A stretch of 64,000 nt of DNA from Strigops habroptila (Eukaryota > Chordata > Aves > Psittaciformes > Psittacidae), in NCBI RefSeq assembly GCF_004027225.2, contig NC_044277.2, positions 133,640,057-133,704,056 of the forward strand, given 5' to 3'. The notes below the pieces were generated by a model, which did not search any database, was not told where the DNA came from, and saw nothing but the letters and a program-made list of their open reading frames with translations. The translations under genes and the position numbers were made by a program. Position 1 is the first letter of the stretch; the number at the start of each line of letters is the position of its first letter. Of this stretch, positions 50,225 through 63,629 are shown piece after piece.

Positions 50225-53052
50225 AATTGTGGAGTTAGTTAAAAAGTCATTAAACACAATGGCTGAGACTGTTATTGTAACAGAATCTTCAAACGTTGAA
50301 AGCTATTCAGAAGTGCAACCAAATGGCATGCTAACTTTTTTCTTTCTCCTAAGCTTTTAAGTTTCATGCATTTTTATGCAAAAACTGTTTTTTACATTAT
50401 GCTCAAATGCCTTGACCTATAGTTTTAGTGTGCCATTTGAGTACACACACCAGATTGTTCTCCTCAAAATGAGTAACAATATGCAAATTAGGAGATGTGG
50501 TTCTTCTTCCTTTGTTTGAGACAGTCTTTATCTCCTCTTAAATTGTTTCATTTATTTTGGGTCTTTTTCATTTTCTTGGGTGGGATTTTGAGAGGTCTTG
50601 AAGATTACAGTGTCATAACCACGCTCTTAGTGGAGAAAGATATTTTTAAAGAAGAAAAGGTCAATGATGTATTTGTTAAGAATAATTATCTAGTGTTGAA
50701 CAAGTTATGAATGGGAGGAATCACCTATTACATGATCTGCATTCTCTGAATTTGTTTTTATTTTCAATTATTTGTAATAAAAGCAGACTAATCAAAATGA
50801 AATTTCTCTTGCTACAAAGCATCACTCTCCCACCAGATACTATGGCAGGTCACCACAGGCCATTCACATCTCTCATGCCTTTAATGATCATGGCTTCTTG
50901 GTATACAGCACAGAGATTCTGCTTCCTCCTGTTTTGTGTTAGGTTAGACTACACATTTGTAATCTCATAGACATTATAGGCTCATCATGAATTCAGCTTT
51001 CCACAGAATGGCTAAGACCAGAAATGGAAGAGTGCAATATTTCTCATTTACATTGTCAAGGCTGAAGGTCTGGGCTGGGGTTCAGCTGCACAAGAGAAGG
51101 AACTGTAAGAGAAAGATACCAAGTATACTAGCTGACTGTGCTAGAATAAAAAGATGACACACCGGGGCTCTTGTCACTCAGCACAGCCACCCAGAAAGTA
51201 CTCCCCACAATGACCTGAGAGACACATTCCCAACCTGTGGCAAAACCCAAATTAACTCTTGCAGTTGCTTGCAACATGGTGCCAAGGAACTACGAAGAAC
51301 ATTGCACCAGTAGCCTGCATCTCAGACAAGATGCAGAGGTTCTCCTTTTCTGGAGAAATTGATATATTGTTTGATCCACATTAAAATATATTTGTCAAGA
51401 GTAAAAACATAATTTCAGCATAAAACATAATTTTTAATAGTTTTTCAGATAAAACGTATGGAAAATAAACTCATATTTACACCTATGTTTTGTAAAATGT
51501 ATCAGTGTTAGCTACAAATGTTTGAGGCCACTTTACTGTATTTGAAACACTTCAAATAATCTTAAATTGGTAGATAATAAAACCCAGGAAAGGCACATCC
51601 TATGTAACAATTTGGGATCAGTTTTGTCCCTGCTGCGTTGCCCTTCCTGTGATCTTGGATGCAGCTGTGAGAAGGAGGATTTCATATGGGGAACCAGAAG
51701 GAATGGGGGTTTCAGTGCACTAGCCTTCACAAATCTCCTTGCAGTTTGTACAGAAGTCTTTGTCCTCTTCCACTACCATTGAGTGTTCCAGAAGTGCCTT
51801 CACACCAATTCAGCATTGGAAAGAGAGCACTTCTTTACTATGCCTCTCAAGAATGAGACTTGTAATTCCTCAGCATGCAGCCCCGTAGTAATCTTTTAAT
51901 AACATCTAATTCTCAACAGGTTTCTGTAAACAGCTTCTACTAGCCAAGAGGCAAGTATTACACACTTCAGTGTACTAAATGTATGCAAACTATGTACCAT
52001 GGTTAAAGTTGATTATTTCAAATTAGATCAGTGCATAAACTTCATACCAGCTGCACGGGGGGAAGTAGCCACTGTCTCACTGTACAAATTCTGCTGTCAT
52101 CATGTGGACCTCATTGGGAAGTGAAAGGAAGTGAAAGAAAAGCCATAGGAACAGGATGAAAACAATTTTTTCCTGCACTCTTGCAGCTTGTTCCCCTGAA
52201 GTTCCTTTGTAATCTAAACCGAAAGGTGGACAAAGTCCATTTCAGCATTAGAAATCTAACATCAAGTCTCAGCTGAGATTAATTTGCATGAATAATGAAA
52301 GCTATTTTCAAATGTGGTGTTATATAAATTTTTTAAAGTAAATGCTTACTTTTTTTTTTTTCCCCTGGGGCACTACCTATGGTACCTTTGGCTTTGCTTT
52401 GTGCTTTAAAGTTCAAACTAGTGACCAGCTGGAAATGAGTTTAGAGCTCCCTGACCACTGTGGAAGCAACAGCAGCAGATACTTAGGACTGAGAATTATT
52501 TAGTCTGACAAGCAATCAGAAGGCTATTCCCAGAATAATAAATCAAACTCACACCTCTGGACAAACAGGATAGAGAGATCCAGAGCATGGATTTTATGTC
52601 CCCGCCCTGATGAGCAGAGGTGCCTCAGCCCATGGGTGACCTCCACCAGTCTCAGAGACTGATATTGCCATCATCCAGATCCCAAGTGACATTGATTTGT
52701 CTGGACTGCTTTATAATCAAGCAGGGCAACGAAAAACCTGATTTTACATTTCTACAACTAAACAGGTTTTCTAGAGAAGATGGGCTTGCCTCTCAGCCAC
52801 CTGCAAGCACCATCCAAAGGCCACTAGGCAGACAAGAACCCACACTTCAATCTTTAAGTTATCCAACAGCATCCCCATTCCTGGGGCGCTTGCTGCATGA
52901 CAAAATGGGGGTGTCTCATTCCTCCAGCTGGCTGGGAGGCTGCTTGGCAGCAACTCCCTCACCCTGATAAGGAAGGCTCGCTAGGGCAAGGCCATAATGT
53001 TTCCATGTGCAAACTGCCTTGAGAAAATACAGAAAAAAACAGGCTTTTTTTA

Positions 53053-53071
53053 TTTTTTTTTTTTTTTTCAG
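53053..53071 (+). repeat. Poly-T run ending in CAG
   Basis: Sixteen T followed directly by CAG, which mimics a strong splice acceptor. No recognisable exon follows. It is listed as a homopolymer; the acceptor reading is weak because it sits immediately upstream of the CpG island. Confidence 0.8.
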
Positions 53072-53095
53072 ATGCTTCTAGTGCTCTATCTGGGG

Positions 53096-54200
53096 CACAA
53101 GAAACAAGGGCACCCAGCCGGCTCCAGGGGCAGGCACTCCAGAGGCTGCTGGGCAGAAGCGGTTTGGCAGGTGGATGGCCTCTGGCAGGAGGACAAGGCA
53201 GCAGCACCTTTTCGCTGTGCCATGGGGCAGTATTTTGGCTTCCACATGGGCTTTTAAAGACAACCAGCTCCGCCAAGGCACCTGCCTGCGGGAGGGCGGC
53301 CAGACCGCAGCTGGACTTCACCCACAAGCAGAAGGGTGAAGTTGGAACCTCATCAAGGGTGAAGATGGAACACGCGGCCCAAGGGTGGGCGCCCTGCCAG
53401 CTCCTCCTCCCTGAGGGTCAGCCCCGCGCAGGCACCTCCAGGCCAGGGACCCCGGGCCGTGGTGCTGCCGCCCGCGGGCGCTGTGGGGCGGCGCTGCGGT
53501 GCTGCTGCTGTCAGACCCGGCCGGCTGCGGCCGGCGGTCACCTGCCTCCGTCCGCGCTCCGCTCTCGCTCGGGGCGGTCTGTGTGTTAAACTGCTACTTA
53601 AAGAAAACACAACTGTTATTGTTCCCAGGACCGGGACCGGCTCTTTTCCCCTCAAGAGCTTAAGATCCTTCCCCCCGCCTCCCAGCCAACTCCCACCTTC
53701 CCTGAGGGTAAGCGGGGGGGCGGGCGGCCGCCATACCTGGCGCCCTCTGCCCGGGGAGGAGCGCGCTGCGGCCGCTGAGCAGGTGGGCACGGATGGGACA
53801 CGGAGCAGCTGGGGCTGGGAGGGGTCCGGTGCCTCCGACCCGCCTCGCCGCGACAGTCAGCCGGGTCGAGGCCGGGCCGGGGGCCGCGGGGGTGCCAGTC
53901 GGCCGGAGGAGGCTGGAGCTCCGCGGGGGGCGAGACAACTCGGCGGACAAACTTGCTGCCGCCGCGGCTCATAACCGGCTCCCGGCAGCGGCCGGGTACC
54001 GCCGCGTCCCCCGCGCTCTGCCGCCTCTCCGGGCAGGGCCCGGCCCCGGGCAGCGGCTGTGCAGGGGGGGCACGGGGATACCCCCGCGTTTGGGATGCGG
54101 TTGCTCAGAGCGGTGGAGGAAGCGCGGTTGCTGCTAGGTACGAGCCGTGCTGCTCTTGGGTTCGCCAAGTGAAACGGGCGGCGGTGCATAGGAAGAACTT
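53096..54200 (+). promoter_or_regulatory. CpG island, presumed promoter and 5' non-coding exon of the next gene (WIPF3 by synteny)
   Basis: GC content and CpG density rise abruptly, peaking at 53.4-54.15 kb, with a GC box (GGGGGCGGGC) near 53714. No frame encodes a recognisable protein; the open frames on both strands are GC shadows. Plus-strand donor-like sites are present: GAGG|GTAAGC (exon end 53707), GAGCAG|GTGGGC (53782) and CTAG|GTACGA (54137). The island therefore fits a promoter with a 5' untranslated first exon. In human the gene after CHN2 and PRR15 on the same strand is WIPF3, and its proline-rich start (MPVPPPP) is not seen in this window, so its coding exons would lie beyond 64 kb. 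The gene identity and orientation are inferred from synteny and not shown by the sequence. Confidence 0.6.
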
Positions 54201-55115
54201 TTTTTCTTAGCTCTCGCCCTTGAAATAGGTGTGCTGGAATAGGTCAGCTGAGAAACCGGGGTTGAGTAACTGAAAAAGCTACCGTGTGTTAAATGCTGAT
54301 ATACCTGTTGCAGGGGGAATGCTGGAGGAGTGTTGGAAAGAAGCTCTTAAAGGTTTAATAGCAATTAACATGGGTAAAAATAAGGCTAAAACTTTCTCAC
54401 TTTTGCATCAGCCTGTTCGTGCTAATACAGAGAGAGGAGGAATGTGTTGGTAAAGGGTAGGTAGCAAGAGGGTTTTCTGTTATTGTTCTTAGGCTGTGTT
54501 TTATCAAAGGCATTACAGTAGTAGGTTATTTCACAGCATCTCTGCCCGTGCAGGGAGGAGTGGAAGAAGGCGTGTTTGTGTCCCACAAGGAGTTCAGGAG
54601 TTCTAGGAACAGGAGGGGTGCATTTGGCCAGCATGGCTTTTTTTCATCTGTTACTAAAAGTAACAAACCTACTTAGTACCAATCTTACTAAGTGAGATTT
54701 CTGAATGGTAGCAAAATAAATCTGATTTACGAGAAAAGACACTGAGATAGAAGATAAGGTTGATGATTTCAACACAGAACAGTCTTGGGACAGTATGGAT
54801 TTATGGGCTAAAATTTGCAAGTTCTTCTGCTAATTCAGATAGTGAAACAACTGGAATTGTGGTAACAGTTATACCTGTTATCATGCATGCTGCATGAGTT
54901 TGACTGTTGAACTGCTTCCTGATACATTTAGTATTTTTGGTTTGTCCAGCTGTATATCTAGCATAAACGCCTGTGTATTCAACAACATGTGTTTAATCAT
55001 TGCTGAAGTCTTCAGTTCGCATCCTTTGTACTGAAAGACAAGCCACAGGGAAGATGATCAAGGAAACGAATACATCTTCGTTCTGTGGTGGCGGCTTGAG
55101 CTGAGACACTTGTTA

Positions 55116-55160
55116 GGTGTGTGTGTATGGTATGTATGTATGCATGGTATGTGTGCGTGA
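55116..55160 (+). repeat. GT/ATGT-rich microsatellite
   Basis: Imperfect GTGTGTGTATGGTATGTATG-type repeats over about 45 nt. Confidence 0.8.
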
Positions 55161-58100
55161 GGGCTTTTCCCGATCACTGCGTGGACCTGTGACCCGAAGC
55201 AGTGTCCCGACCGGAATGCGCAGGCGGTGCAGACGCTGCTGCCACCCACAGCTCCTGAGGGACATTGCCCAGCGTGACGTGGAAAGTTTGAATCTGCTTT
55301 GCTGTCAGCTACCAGCTTCCACGTACAAGGTAACATACCAGAAGCTCAGTGTGGGACTCTTAAAGAGGATTGTGTAAGTGTGTTTTGTTTCACTGATAGA
55401 ATGCTTTGGGTGTTTTGCCGTAGAGGATGATGACAAAAAGTGAGTTAAACTCATAACCAGAAATAAATTCTATGGGAGTTGATTCTTTTCCTGTAGAAGA
55501 TCCTGGTCAAGGAATGGGGCTTAACAACCAACATGCAACCCTTCTTGATGTTATGATGACACTGTTGTTAAACATTATTAAGTGTTATCTACAACATCTT
55601 ACAAAGATTGAGGCTCTAGTAGGCTAAGTGGTATACGAAATTGCCTGAAAGTGCAGGTGCCTGTGCCAGCTTGCAATATGAAGCTTGATTCATTGATTGA
55701 TTTTTAAATTAAGCATATAAATTCTGTGAAGACAGGTGTATAAATAGTTTGATCAGCTTTGCATACAGACTTTGGTTGCTTAGGGGCAGATGCAAAGCTC
55801 AATTCATTAGCTGCAGTGCTCAAGTCATTGCTGGTTAGGATCTCTTCCTGAAAATGATTGAGATGCACTAGAGACTCAGATTCTGTGATTGCACCGCACT
55901 GGAAAGAGCAGTGATTATGATGTGATTTATCAAATCATATAGTATAATGCAAAGCAATTGACTCCTTTGTTTCTCTCTCCATGAGTACCTCCAAAAGGAA
56001 ATACAAATAAAGATCCTGTAACATGTCGATTTCTGTTCCTGCAGTACATCAGGAAAGACCATGCTGGGACTGTGTACATAATGAGCACTGAATCTGAATT
56101 TGCAGAAAGTATTTAGATAACGTTTTTTAAATCAGAACATAGGAGTGTCACATCTCAGTAATCACGCCATAAAAGTCAGCAGCGTTTCTTGAATGTCTTA
56201 ACAGAACATTGCATAGGTCTTAATAGATGCTCTTTATACTTTAAAAAAGTAGTTTTTTTGCCTGATGAGGTCAGTATTTTGGGAAGTTCATTGTCCTCTG
56301 AAAAGAAGACCTTGAACTGAAACCAGTGACCTAGTTGTAACAAACAGAAAAATACTTGCACATTGTAAGAGAGAGATGTTAAAGGCTTAAAAAGGTGAAC
56401 AACATGATTTTATATGTAAAATAAATGTTAAGTATTACATAGTTTAATATTAATATTTTAAAATATGCAAAGAGAAGCAGAGCAGTGAAAGGATTGGCAT
56501 CAAATTTCTTTGTATGTTTGTTAGTCATAACTTGCCTATAAGAATTACATGATCTTTTCAGAAGCATCTGCTTCTGTAGAAGCTTTTCTTGCCTGTGCTC
56601 AGTGACCGGGACAAGTTCTGTTCAGTTATGAAAAATAGGTGAGACTGGACTAGCTCAGTTCAGCTCTCTTACCCTTGATTTCCGTAAGTTACTGATCCTG
56701 GATGTGTGTGAGCTTCTGCTGCATTATTATGTGGGTATTTTATGCCATTCATTTTAAGGTCTAATAAATGAGATCACAGATGAGAAGTTGAAGCAGATGA
56801 TTGCTTTGGAAAATGATACTGAGCTCTGTTGTGCCAGAATAAAGATTCTAGCTTCTTCCAAGTATATGTAAAAATATCTAAATAAACATAATAATCAACT
56901 ATAATATCCCATAAATTCTTTTATCTAAAGTCTTCAGTACTCACGTTACACTGAATTACTAGTGACTGCTATGTAGTTCTGAGATACAGCTTTCTGGAAT
57001 GCCTTTACCACTATTCTTGTAGAACTTCTCACACAAAGTAGTTGCTCTCTTTGAAAGGCTGAAGCTTTCTGAAAATTGGCTCAGAGTAGTAAAACTTTAA
57101 TGTGACTTCACAGTTGCTTTTTCATCTGTGATCATTCTGCATCAGGGTTGTTTGGTGGCTTCATAGCCATGATGAATAGTGATGTAAACAGTGCTATAGT
57201 TGCAACCAGGAAAAACAGAACGCCCTTGGGACTTCCAAATCAGAGAGAAAGAGTGTATTTTTTACAAAATTGTATTCTTTTGAATATGCCCACCTTAATT
57301 TGACTTCTGAGTATCGTCAAGTGGACTTACTTAGTATTACATACTTGACGGCTATAAAACTGCCTTTGGATTGCTTTGAAGGTTTGTGAAACAACTATAG
57401 AGTTTTCAGAGGGTGTGAAAAGTGTGTTTTCATGCCTTGGTAATTCAGACAACAGCTGAAATGGATTTCCTTTAGACTACCAGAAATATCTCTCAAGTAA
57501 GACAGGGAGGCGGATTCTTCGCAATGACCCTGTGTTGTCTTACGCCACTGTTATGAATAGATATATAACCCTCTTTGATGAGAATGGTGTCATTCTGTAG
57601 CCAGCCCAGGCACAGGAGAGCAATGTTAACGGCCACACTATTTTTTTGTTGCTACAGTATAAGTGATACTGCAAAGTGAAAAGCAGAGGAAAACTGGACC
57701 AAAGGTCTCTACAAGATAAAGTTCACTAAACACGAGAACAGAAAATTCCACATAAAAGCACTTGCTCATTCTTGACACTGCTCTTACAAAGTCTAAGAAA
57801 ACTACCCACTGTGTCTGCTCTGCAGCTTCTATGTAATGGATATGCTATATCCTTCATTTGCACTGTTGGCAACTGCAGGGTTTGCCTTGGTAAATTAAAG
57901 CATTGGCTAGAAATTACAGTGCTTCTCCTTGATTCATAAGATAGGTGTAACATGCTTCCTTCTAGATGAACAAAGTGAACGAATGGGTTTAGAGATAGTA
58001 ACCCCTTTGTGTTTGTCCCTTTATGCACAGGTCTGTAAATGACTGCTGTACCATTTAACTTTTTCTAGTTACTATATCATGTTTTACCTTCTTCATTATA

Positions 58101-61100
58101 AGTGACAAAAACAGAAAAAGAGGAGAGCAGAATGTGGTACTAAATCATAAGGGAGGTCTTGAGATCTTTTGTTCCTCCTTTGTATCCTCTCGTTTGAAAG
58201 GTATTATGTTATTGCTTTCCTAACTGGCATAGTTTTGTACAGTGAAAAATACACATGCACCAGCCCTACTGACTGCATATAAAATAGTCCTGGCAGGTTT
58301 TGGGCTTTTGTCCAAGTCAGTTACGCTTTTTGTATGCTAAAAAAGAAAAGAAATAACACTATATCTGTACAAAATCTATAGATCTGCTGTGTTAGTTGAG
58401 TAGACACATAAAGAAAATCACGAGTTGCAGTAAAGGCAAGCCAGGCTTACACAGACTTCTTTTTTCAGCAACTTATTTTCAGAGGGCATGTTTACTCCTC
58501 TTGCGGGTGCATGAATCACTGCAAAAATACCTGTCAAATTCTGCCTAGGATTTGGACAAAAAGTTGCTTTAATCGATCGGTTGTGTGAATGCAAAAAGCT
58601 GAACATGTTAGTGATATTATTTGTGTTGCTGCAGCTTGTATTTGCTTGAGTTTTTTCAGAATTAAACCCTAAAGAACTGACCTCACTTCTGTTGAAAACA
58701 AATGAAAATTTAGCATAAAAAATAAGAGATGAGTTAGCCCCTAAATTAGTCTCCACCCCCTCTGTCAATTGACTATCTCAGTTGTGTACTGTATGAGTGA
58801 CAGATACGGAGCCCAATAGGGCATTTAATGCAGAATGAAAGCCTTTTTTAGCCTTGAAATGACTATGTAGCAAGGAAATTATGCAAAAGCGGATAGTTCA
58901 AAATATTCTTGGATCAAGTGATCATGAGTTTACATTGACTAAACAGTAAAGCACTACTACGTGGGATACTTGAGCTTGCTCTGAAGAAGCTGTACCAGGA
59001 GCTGCAAAGGCCTGGTGTAGCTGCAGAATGTGTATACCGTGGTTGCTTGCTGCTTTCTTCTGCCCAGATTAGTTTACCTTGTTGTTTTTCTCCAATATTT
59101 CAATCTTTTATCCAGTCCATCAGGTGAGGCTTTGTACACGGGTGCTAATACTTATCAGCTCTAGTCAGGATATATCTATCTCCTGGTACCTACTAGAATC
59201 ACCTTTCTTTTTTTTTCAGAGCTGGAGGAGCATAGTTCTGCATCTTTTCTGTTTTTCTCAAGACTAGCAACGTGTGCTGAACCTCTAGTGTCATCATGCA
59301 GAGTTACTTACTTTTGCACCATATGCAGTGTTTGTTTCTCCCATGGCAGACAACTCCACCTTTGAAATGAATTGGTTCCATTTGTCTTGCCTTCTGCAAG
59401 CAGCAGACAACAGGTGAGGTGAATGGTGAAAAGAGCAAAGACAAAGAAGAAAGTGGAGAGGGGGAGTGGAGAGAGTGATAAACCACTAGAAAAGGAGAGA
59501 AATTTTCAAAGAGGGAAATAAAGAAAGAGAAGGGCCAGATCCAGCATAAAACTTGACACCAGTGTTGGTGGAAATGAGTGAGTCCTCATCTTTCCCCTGC
59601 TTGGTCTGGTGGTAGCAGATCCTGGCTGTGCTGGAAGTATTATTGGGAGCTCATTCTGCCAGCTGATTCTGATCTACTTGTTCCAAGGAGGAAAATTGTA
59701 GAAAACCACCTTCCTGCTTTGTATCGATGATAGACACAACTTCAAAAAAATCTTCTATTGCCAGTTAATCCCTAAAACTACTTTCCTTCTTCAGCAGAAG
59801 TTAGCTGACTACTTTTGGATTCTTAGTGTTCATTGCTTATTCTTTGTGAATGTGGATAGGTACAATCACAGTCCTCTCTGAATGTAATGACTTTCACAAA
59901 GAATTGCAACTGAAGTCCTTTAAGAAGTCAAAGGGCTGAATCTTCAGTTTCATAAAACTCATTGTTTTTTCTGAGAACATAGTTTTACTAGCAATTTGGA
60001 ACTAGGCCTACAAATCAAAACATCTTTTTTCAGGGATTTTTTTTATGCCGTTGCAAATGACTTTGTGAGTTGTTGTTCATTCTACAAAATGAAATCATTG
60101 TCCTGAGTAAATGGATGTAAGTTTGAAGCTTCAAAATTTTGTCCGTTGCCTTTATAAACAGCTGACAATTTTCTGTACAAGAAAGCACATTTACACTTTT
60201 ATGCACATAGGAAATTTTATAAATGTATGAGCTATAACATTTAAGGGGCAATAAGACACTTTGCATTTTATTTTTTTCAGGACAATGAATTAGTTAAAAT
60301 ACTAAAAATGCAACATTATGGTAGCGTAGTGAGGCTTCCTTAGTAACATAGGGGTTTATATACCTTTTACTTACAAGTATGGAAGGCTTACCCTGGGGTA
60401 AAGAACATCTGAGATGAAGTTATCAACTATGTCATTGAGAAGGAGCAGTAGTTTCAACAGGACTGACAGATAAAAGCATGAAAGTAAGAATGTATGAGCA
60501 TGTTCAGAAGTTACAGTTTAATTTGTCAGGACATTAGGGATAGGATTTTTACCTTTTGAAATAGATTTGGAAGGGAAATTAAGTAATCATAATTTCAGTG
60601 AAAACCAGGATCAAAGCTTCCCGTTCTTTCTTTGAGGTGAGGATTTCCCTGGCAACTTATTCCTGCAGGTCACTAAATCATCACGTTTTACATCTCTTAT
60701 GAAAGACAATTCTCCTTACAGCATTACAATGACCACAACCCATGCTGGGGCATGGTGCTGATACTGCATTGTAGGGAAGAATAGTTCGTGTTGAATTGAC
60801 AGATTTCTTTTCCTTGCATTGCCAGTATTAGACTGTGTTTCTCAAGCTGGTAGATATTAGCCTGATGTGGCATGCATACACATTTCTATAAATTTATATT
60901 TTCCAGATGGAAAGCTATGAAAACAGGATCTCTGATGAAACATCATGTGGTTGAAAGTGAAAATTTTAGAATTGAGACATGGATTTTGAAAGTCCTGTAG
61001 TCTTCTGATACTGATTGCAAATTTCCATTTGCAAATTCTTTTCACTTGACTGGCATTTGAAAGCAGATATTTGTTGAGCTGTGTATAGCAAATATAAAAA

Positions 61101-63286
61101 AGCTAGATACTGAATAGTGCCTCATTTGACTTTTCTCTTTCGATGCTAGCTACTTAATTGAAAGCAAAACTTTCTTCTGTTGGGGGAATTGATCAAACAA
61201 CTTTAGAAATTTCTTTGTTGGAAACCATTTTGTGTACTAGTACACTTTTCAAACATCTCTATATTATATGAATGATAGTAAAGAAATATACGAATAACTA
61301 TAAAGAAATATGTTATTAATAATTATGTGAAAACATGCCTGTTACTTCTCTGCAGAGACTGCAAAACTTGTGTTAACTTGAAACATCGGGTTGCCTGTAC
61401 TAAGAGAGCTCAAGTGCTGTTCACACTGAAACTCTTGAGGAGTGTAAACAGCCATCTTCAGAATGCGGCAGTGACCTTGAACTTCCACTGAGCTGCACTT
61501 TCTTTATTTAGCTTAGGCCAATGATTAACTTTGCTAATGACCGTATATCGAATTCACCATTGTTCATATATCTGGCACTGAATGATACGTATGGATGATA
61601 CAGTATATTCAAAGGAAACTCTTTGTATAAATTGTTTCCTTTTCGAAGTTATGTCTTTATGCAAGTTCTAATTGCTTCTCATTTACCCCGTTTGTCTTTA
61701 GGCTCTTTAACTTCAGGTTAACACTACATTAGGCATAATATATTTTTTCTTATGTGTCTTTTTTTGCTCTTACTCCTTATTTAAAAGAGGATGACAAATT
61801 CTATTATTCTGCTCCCTTGCAGCAATTAGTCTTCTATGGCAGATCCCCATGGAGCAGAGGAAGTTACACCCTGAAATAGTCATGTACAGGGACATGAAGT
61901 CATCTCTGCAGCTTTGCCTCTGAAGGGAGGTTTGTCAAGACATAGCACTTTAATTTCTAGCCTCAGCACTGCAGGGAACCCAGCAGAGATCTGCCCACAG
62001 CACACATGGAAGCAAGGCGTCTCCAAATTCCTGTAATCTGTGCTAGGTCAGCCCTGGCCAATTTGTTGCAGTGTTATCAGAGTCCTGACAGAGTAAGAGT
62101 CATGCTGTTTTTTTCAGGCAGAAAGGAGATGCAACCCTTAGCTGGATTGAGCCTGGTGGAAGTAGTCCAAGCTGAGGAGAACTTACGTTCCTTGGCTTAA
62201 ATACAGGATACCGTTATGTGCTGTGAGGCAATCCCACAGACCCTCTGTAGATGAATGCTGCTTAAGCATTTCATCACATGTTAAATGGAGGAAGAGCCCT
62301 CAAGGTTTGTACATTTCAACTGAATTGAAAAAGCCAGATTCTGCCTTTAATTGCAGTGATGTGAATGGTGACTGAGAGCAGAAATTTCTCTCTTCAAGTT
62401 GCATACAATCCAGGTACCATCTGTTAGGAAATGATGGAAGACTAGAGTTTTCTGAGTCAGCTGTAGGATTATACATGTGAATGTCTTAAAATATATATAG
62501 TAAGATGGGTATGTATATGAGTGTTTGCCTTTCTTCTGTAAAAGAAGATTGTAACAGTTTAACACTTCTGCACTACTCTTAAATCTCTCATATACAGCAG
62601 AGATTGTCAAGGGTTTTGTGGACAAGGTTATTTTTGCAAAGGAGAAAGACTGTAAGGATACTCGGGGGCTCTACTTTGATTCTTCGTTGTTCTGTTCTCT
62701 AAACACAAGAAGTCATTCACACTGAAAATGGTAGAAAGAAATGTAGCATCTGATGCTTAAATTTATGTGGTTTGATTCTGTTATAATTAAAATATAAACT
62801 GGTTCATTCCAAATAGAAACTTTTTCCAAGTCATTTCCAGTTGTGTGACAGAGACAGCAGAAAAATTTATCTGTGTAACACACATCTACTCTTCTCTATT
62901 TATTTTTTTTTCTCTTCTCTGCCTCTGCACGTGTTGTACTGTCTCTAGAAGATCTGTGATATGCTCATTCCAGTGATTTCAGCTGTTCTTTGATGATGTT
63001 TCACAGGAGCAAATGGGGACACAATTAGGCTCATTGTCTACTTTTCAGATCATAAAAGTTGAGCAGATGCTGCTGCTTCTGTGTAATTTTGAAGTTCTTT
63101 TAGTTTTCTACTAAAATAGCAGGACTTAAAAGCTATAACTCTGAACAGTATAGTTAATGGGGAAATCATACTTAATTATATAAAAGCTGATTAAAGTTAA
63201 AACCAGGTTTTGTGGTCTACTTTTTTCCTTCAATTTTTAATTAGGAAAATAAGACCAATGTTTTAAATAAGCTTTCCTGCACACCT

Positions 63287-63544
63287 TTGAAATATCTACC
63301 CCAGCCTTCAATTTCAAGCAAAAAAAAATCTGTTAATTTCCCCAAAGCTGAATTAGCTGCCTCAGAGTGTGCAGTTGCGGTGATTGCAAATCCAGTAATA
63401 ATGAATCCGTTATTTTGCAGTCCTTTCACCAAATTAATTAAAAGGGCTGCATTTTCAATTCCAACCATGTCACTTCGTATTAATGGCTATACCACTGAAA
63501 GACCTAAGGATTGTAGCCATTTAAACAAATATACTACTAGTTAA
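63287..63544. other. Motif-dense segment open on both strands; possible conserved non-coding element
   Basis: In AT-rich DNA, an 85-codon plus-strand frame (63287-63544) and a 75-codon minus-strand frame (63241-63468) overlap over more than 180 nt. Neither protein resembles a known family. The sequence has homeodomain-like words (AATTAATTAAAA, TAATAATGAAT) and no decayed-repeat appearance. It could be an ancient conserved enhancer or an exapted old repeat. Conservation cannot be assessed from one genome. Confidence 0.25.
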
Positions 63545-63629
63545 GAAATATTTTTGTGTATAAATGCATATTATGTGCATTTAAATAACTGCGATTTTTT
63601 TTTTCCCCCTCTTGTCTTTTTCCCTCTAG

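Larger units (their letters stand above)
42491..53095. other. Intergenic AT-rich DNA, no gene recognised
   Basis: About 10.6 kb without a recognisable gene or CR1 copy. It contains a 30-nt polypyrimidine tract (44425-44454), a purine-rich GAAA tract (47064-47093), a short tandem duplication (50183-50224) and, just before the CpG island, a 16-T run followed by CAG (53053-53071). The plus-strand frame of 155 codons at 47522-47989 and the 115-codon frame at 52620-52967 have no known domain. Some AT-rich stretches (for example 49.5-50.1 kb) look like candidate regulatory DNA only by texture. Confidence 0.55.
54201..63629 (+). other. Presumed first intron of the downstream gene
   Basis: AT-rich DNA between the CpG island and the exon-like segment at 63630. 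No coding exon was recognised. It contains a CpG-rich pocket at 55165-55330 ending at a donor-like AAG|GTAACA, a GT/ATGT-rich microsatellite (55116-55160), a possible scrap of old LINE around 58.9 kb, and a segment at 63287-63544 open on both strands. The intron reading depends on the CpG island being the promoter of the gene carrying the 63.6 kb exon. Confidence 0.4.

Noticed and set aside
53045-53071. Strong-looking splice acceptor (T-run then CAG)
   Set aside because: It lies directly upstream of a CpG-island promoter with no recognisable exon behind it, so a homopolymer is the simpler reading.
53459-53974. 171-codon plus-strand frame in the second CpG island
   Set aside because: GC-driven open frame with no family resemblance. 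It does not show the proline-rich start expected of WIPF3.
58890-58965. Short segment (GGATCAAGTGATCATGAG) resembling an old LINE ORF2
   Set aside because: Only one short landmark is present, and nothing upstream or downstream continues the match.
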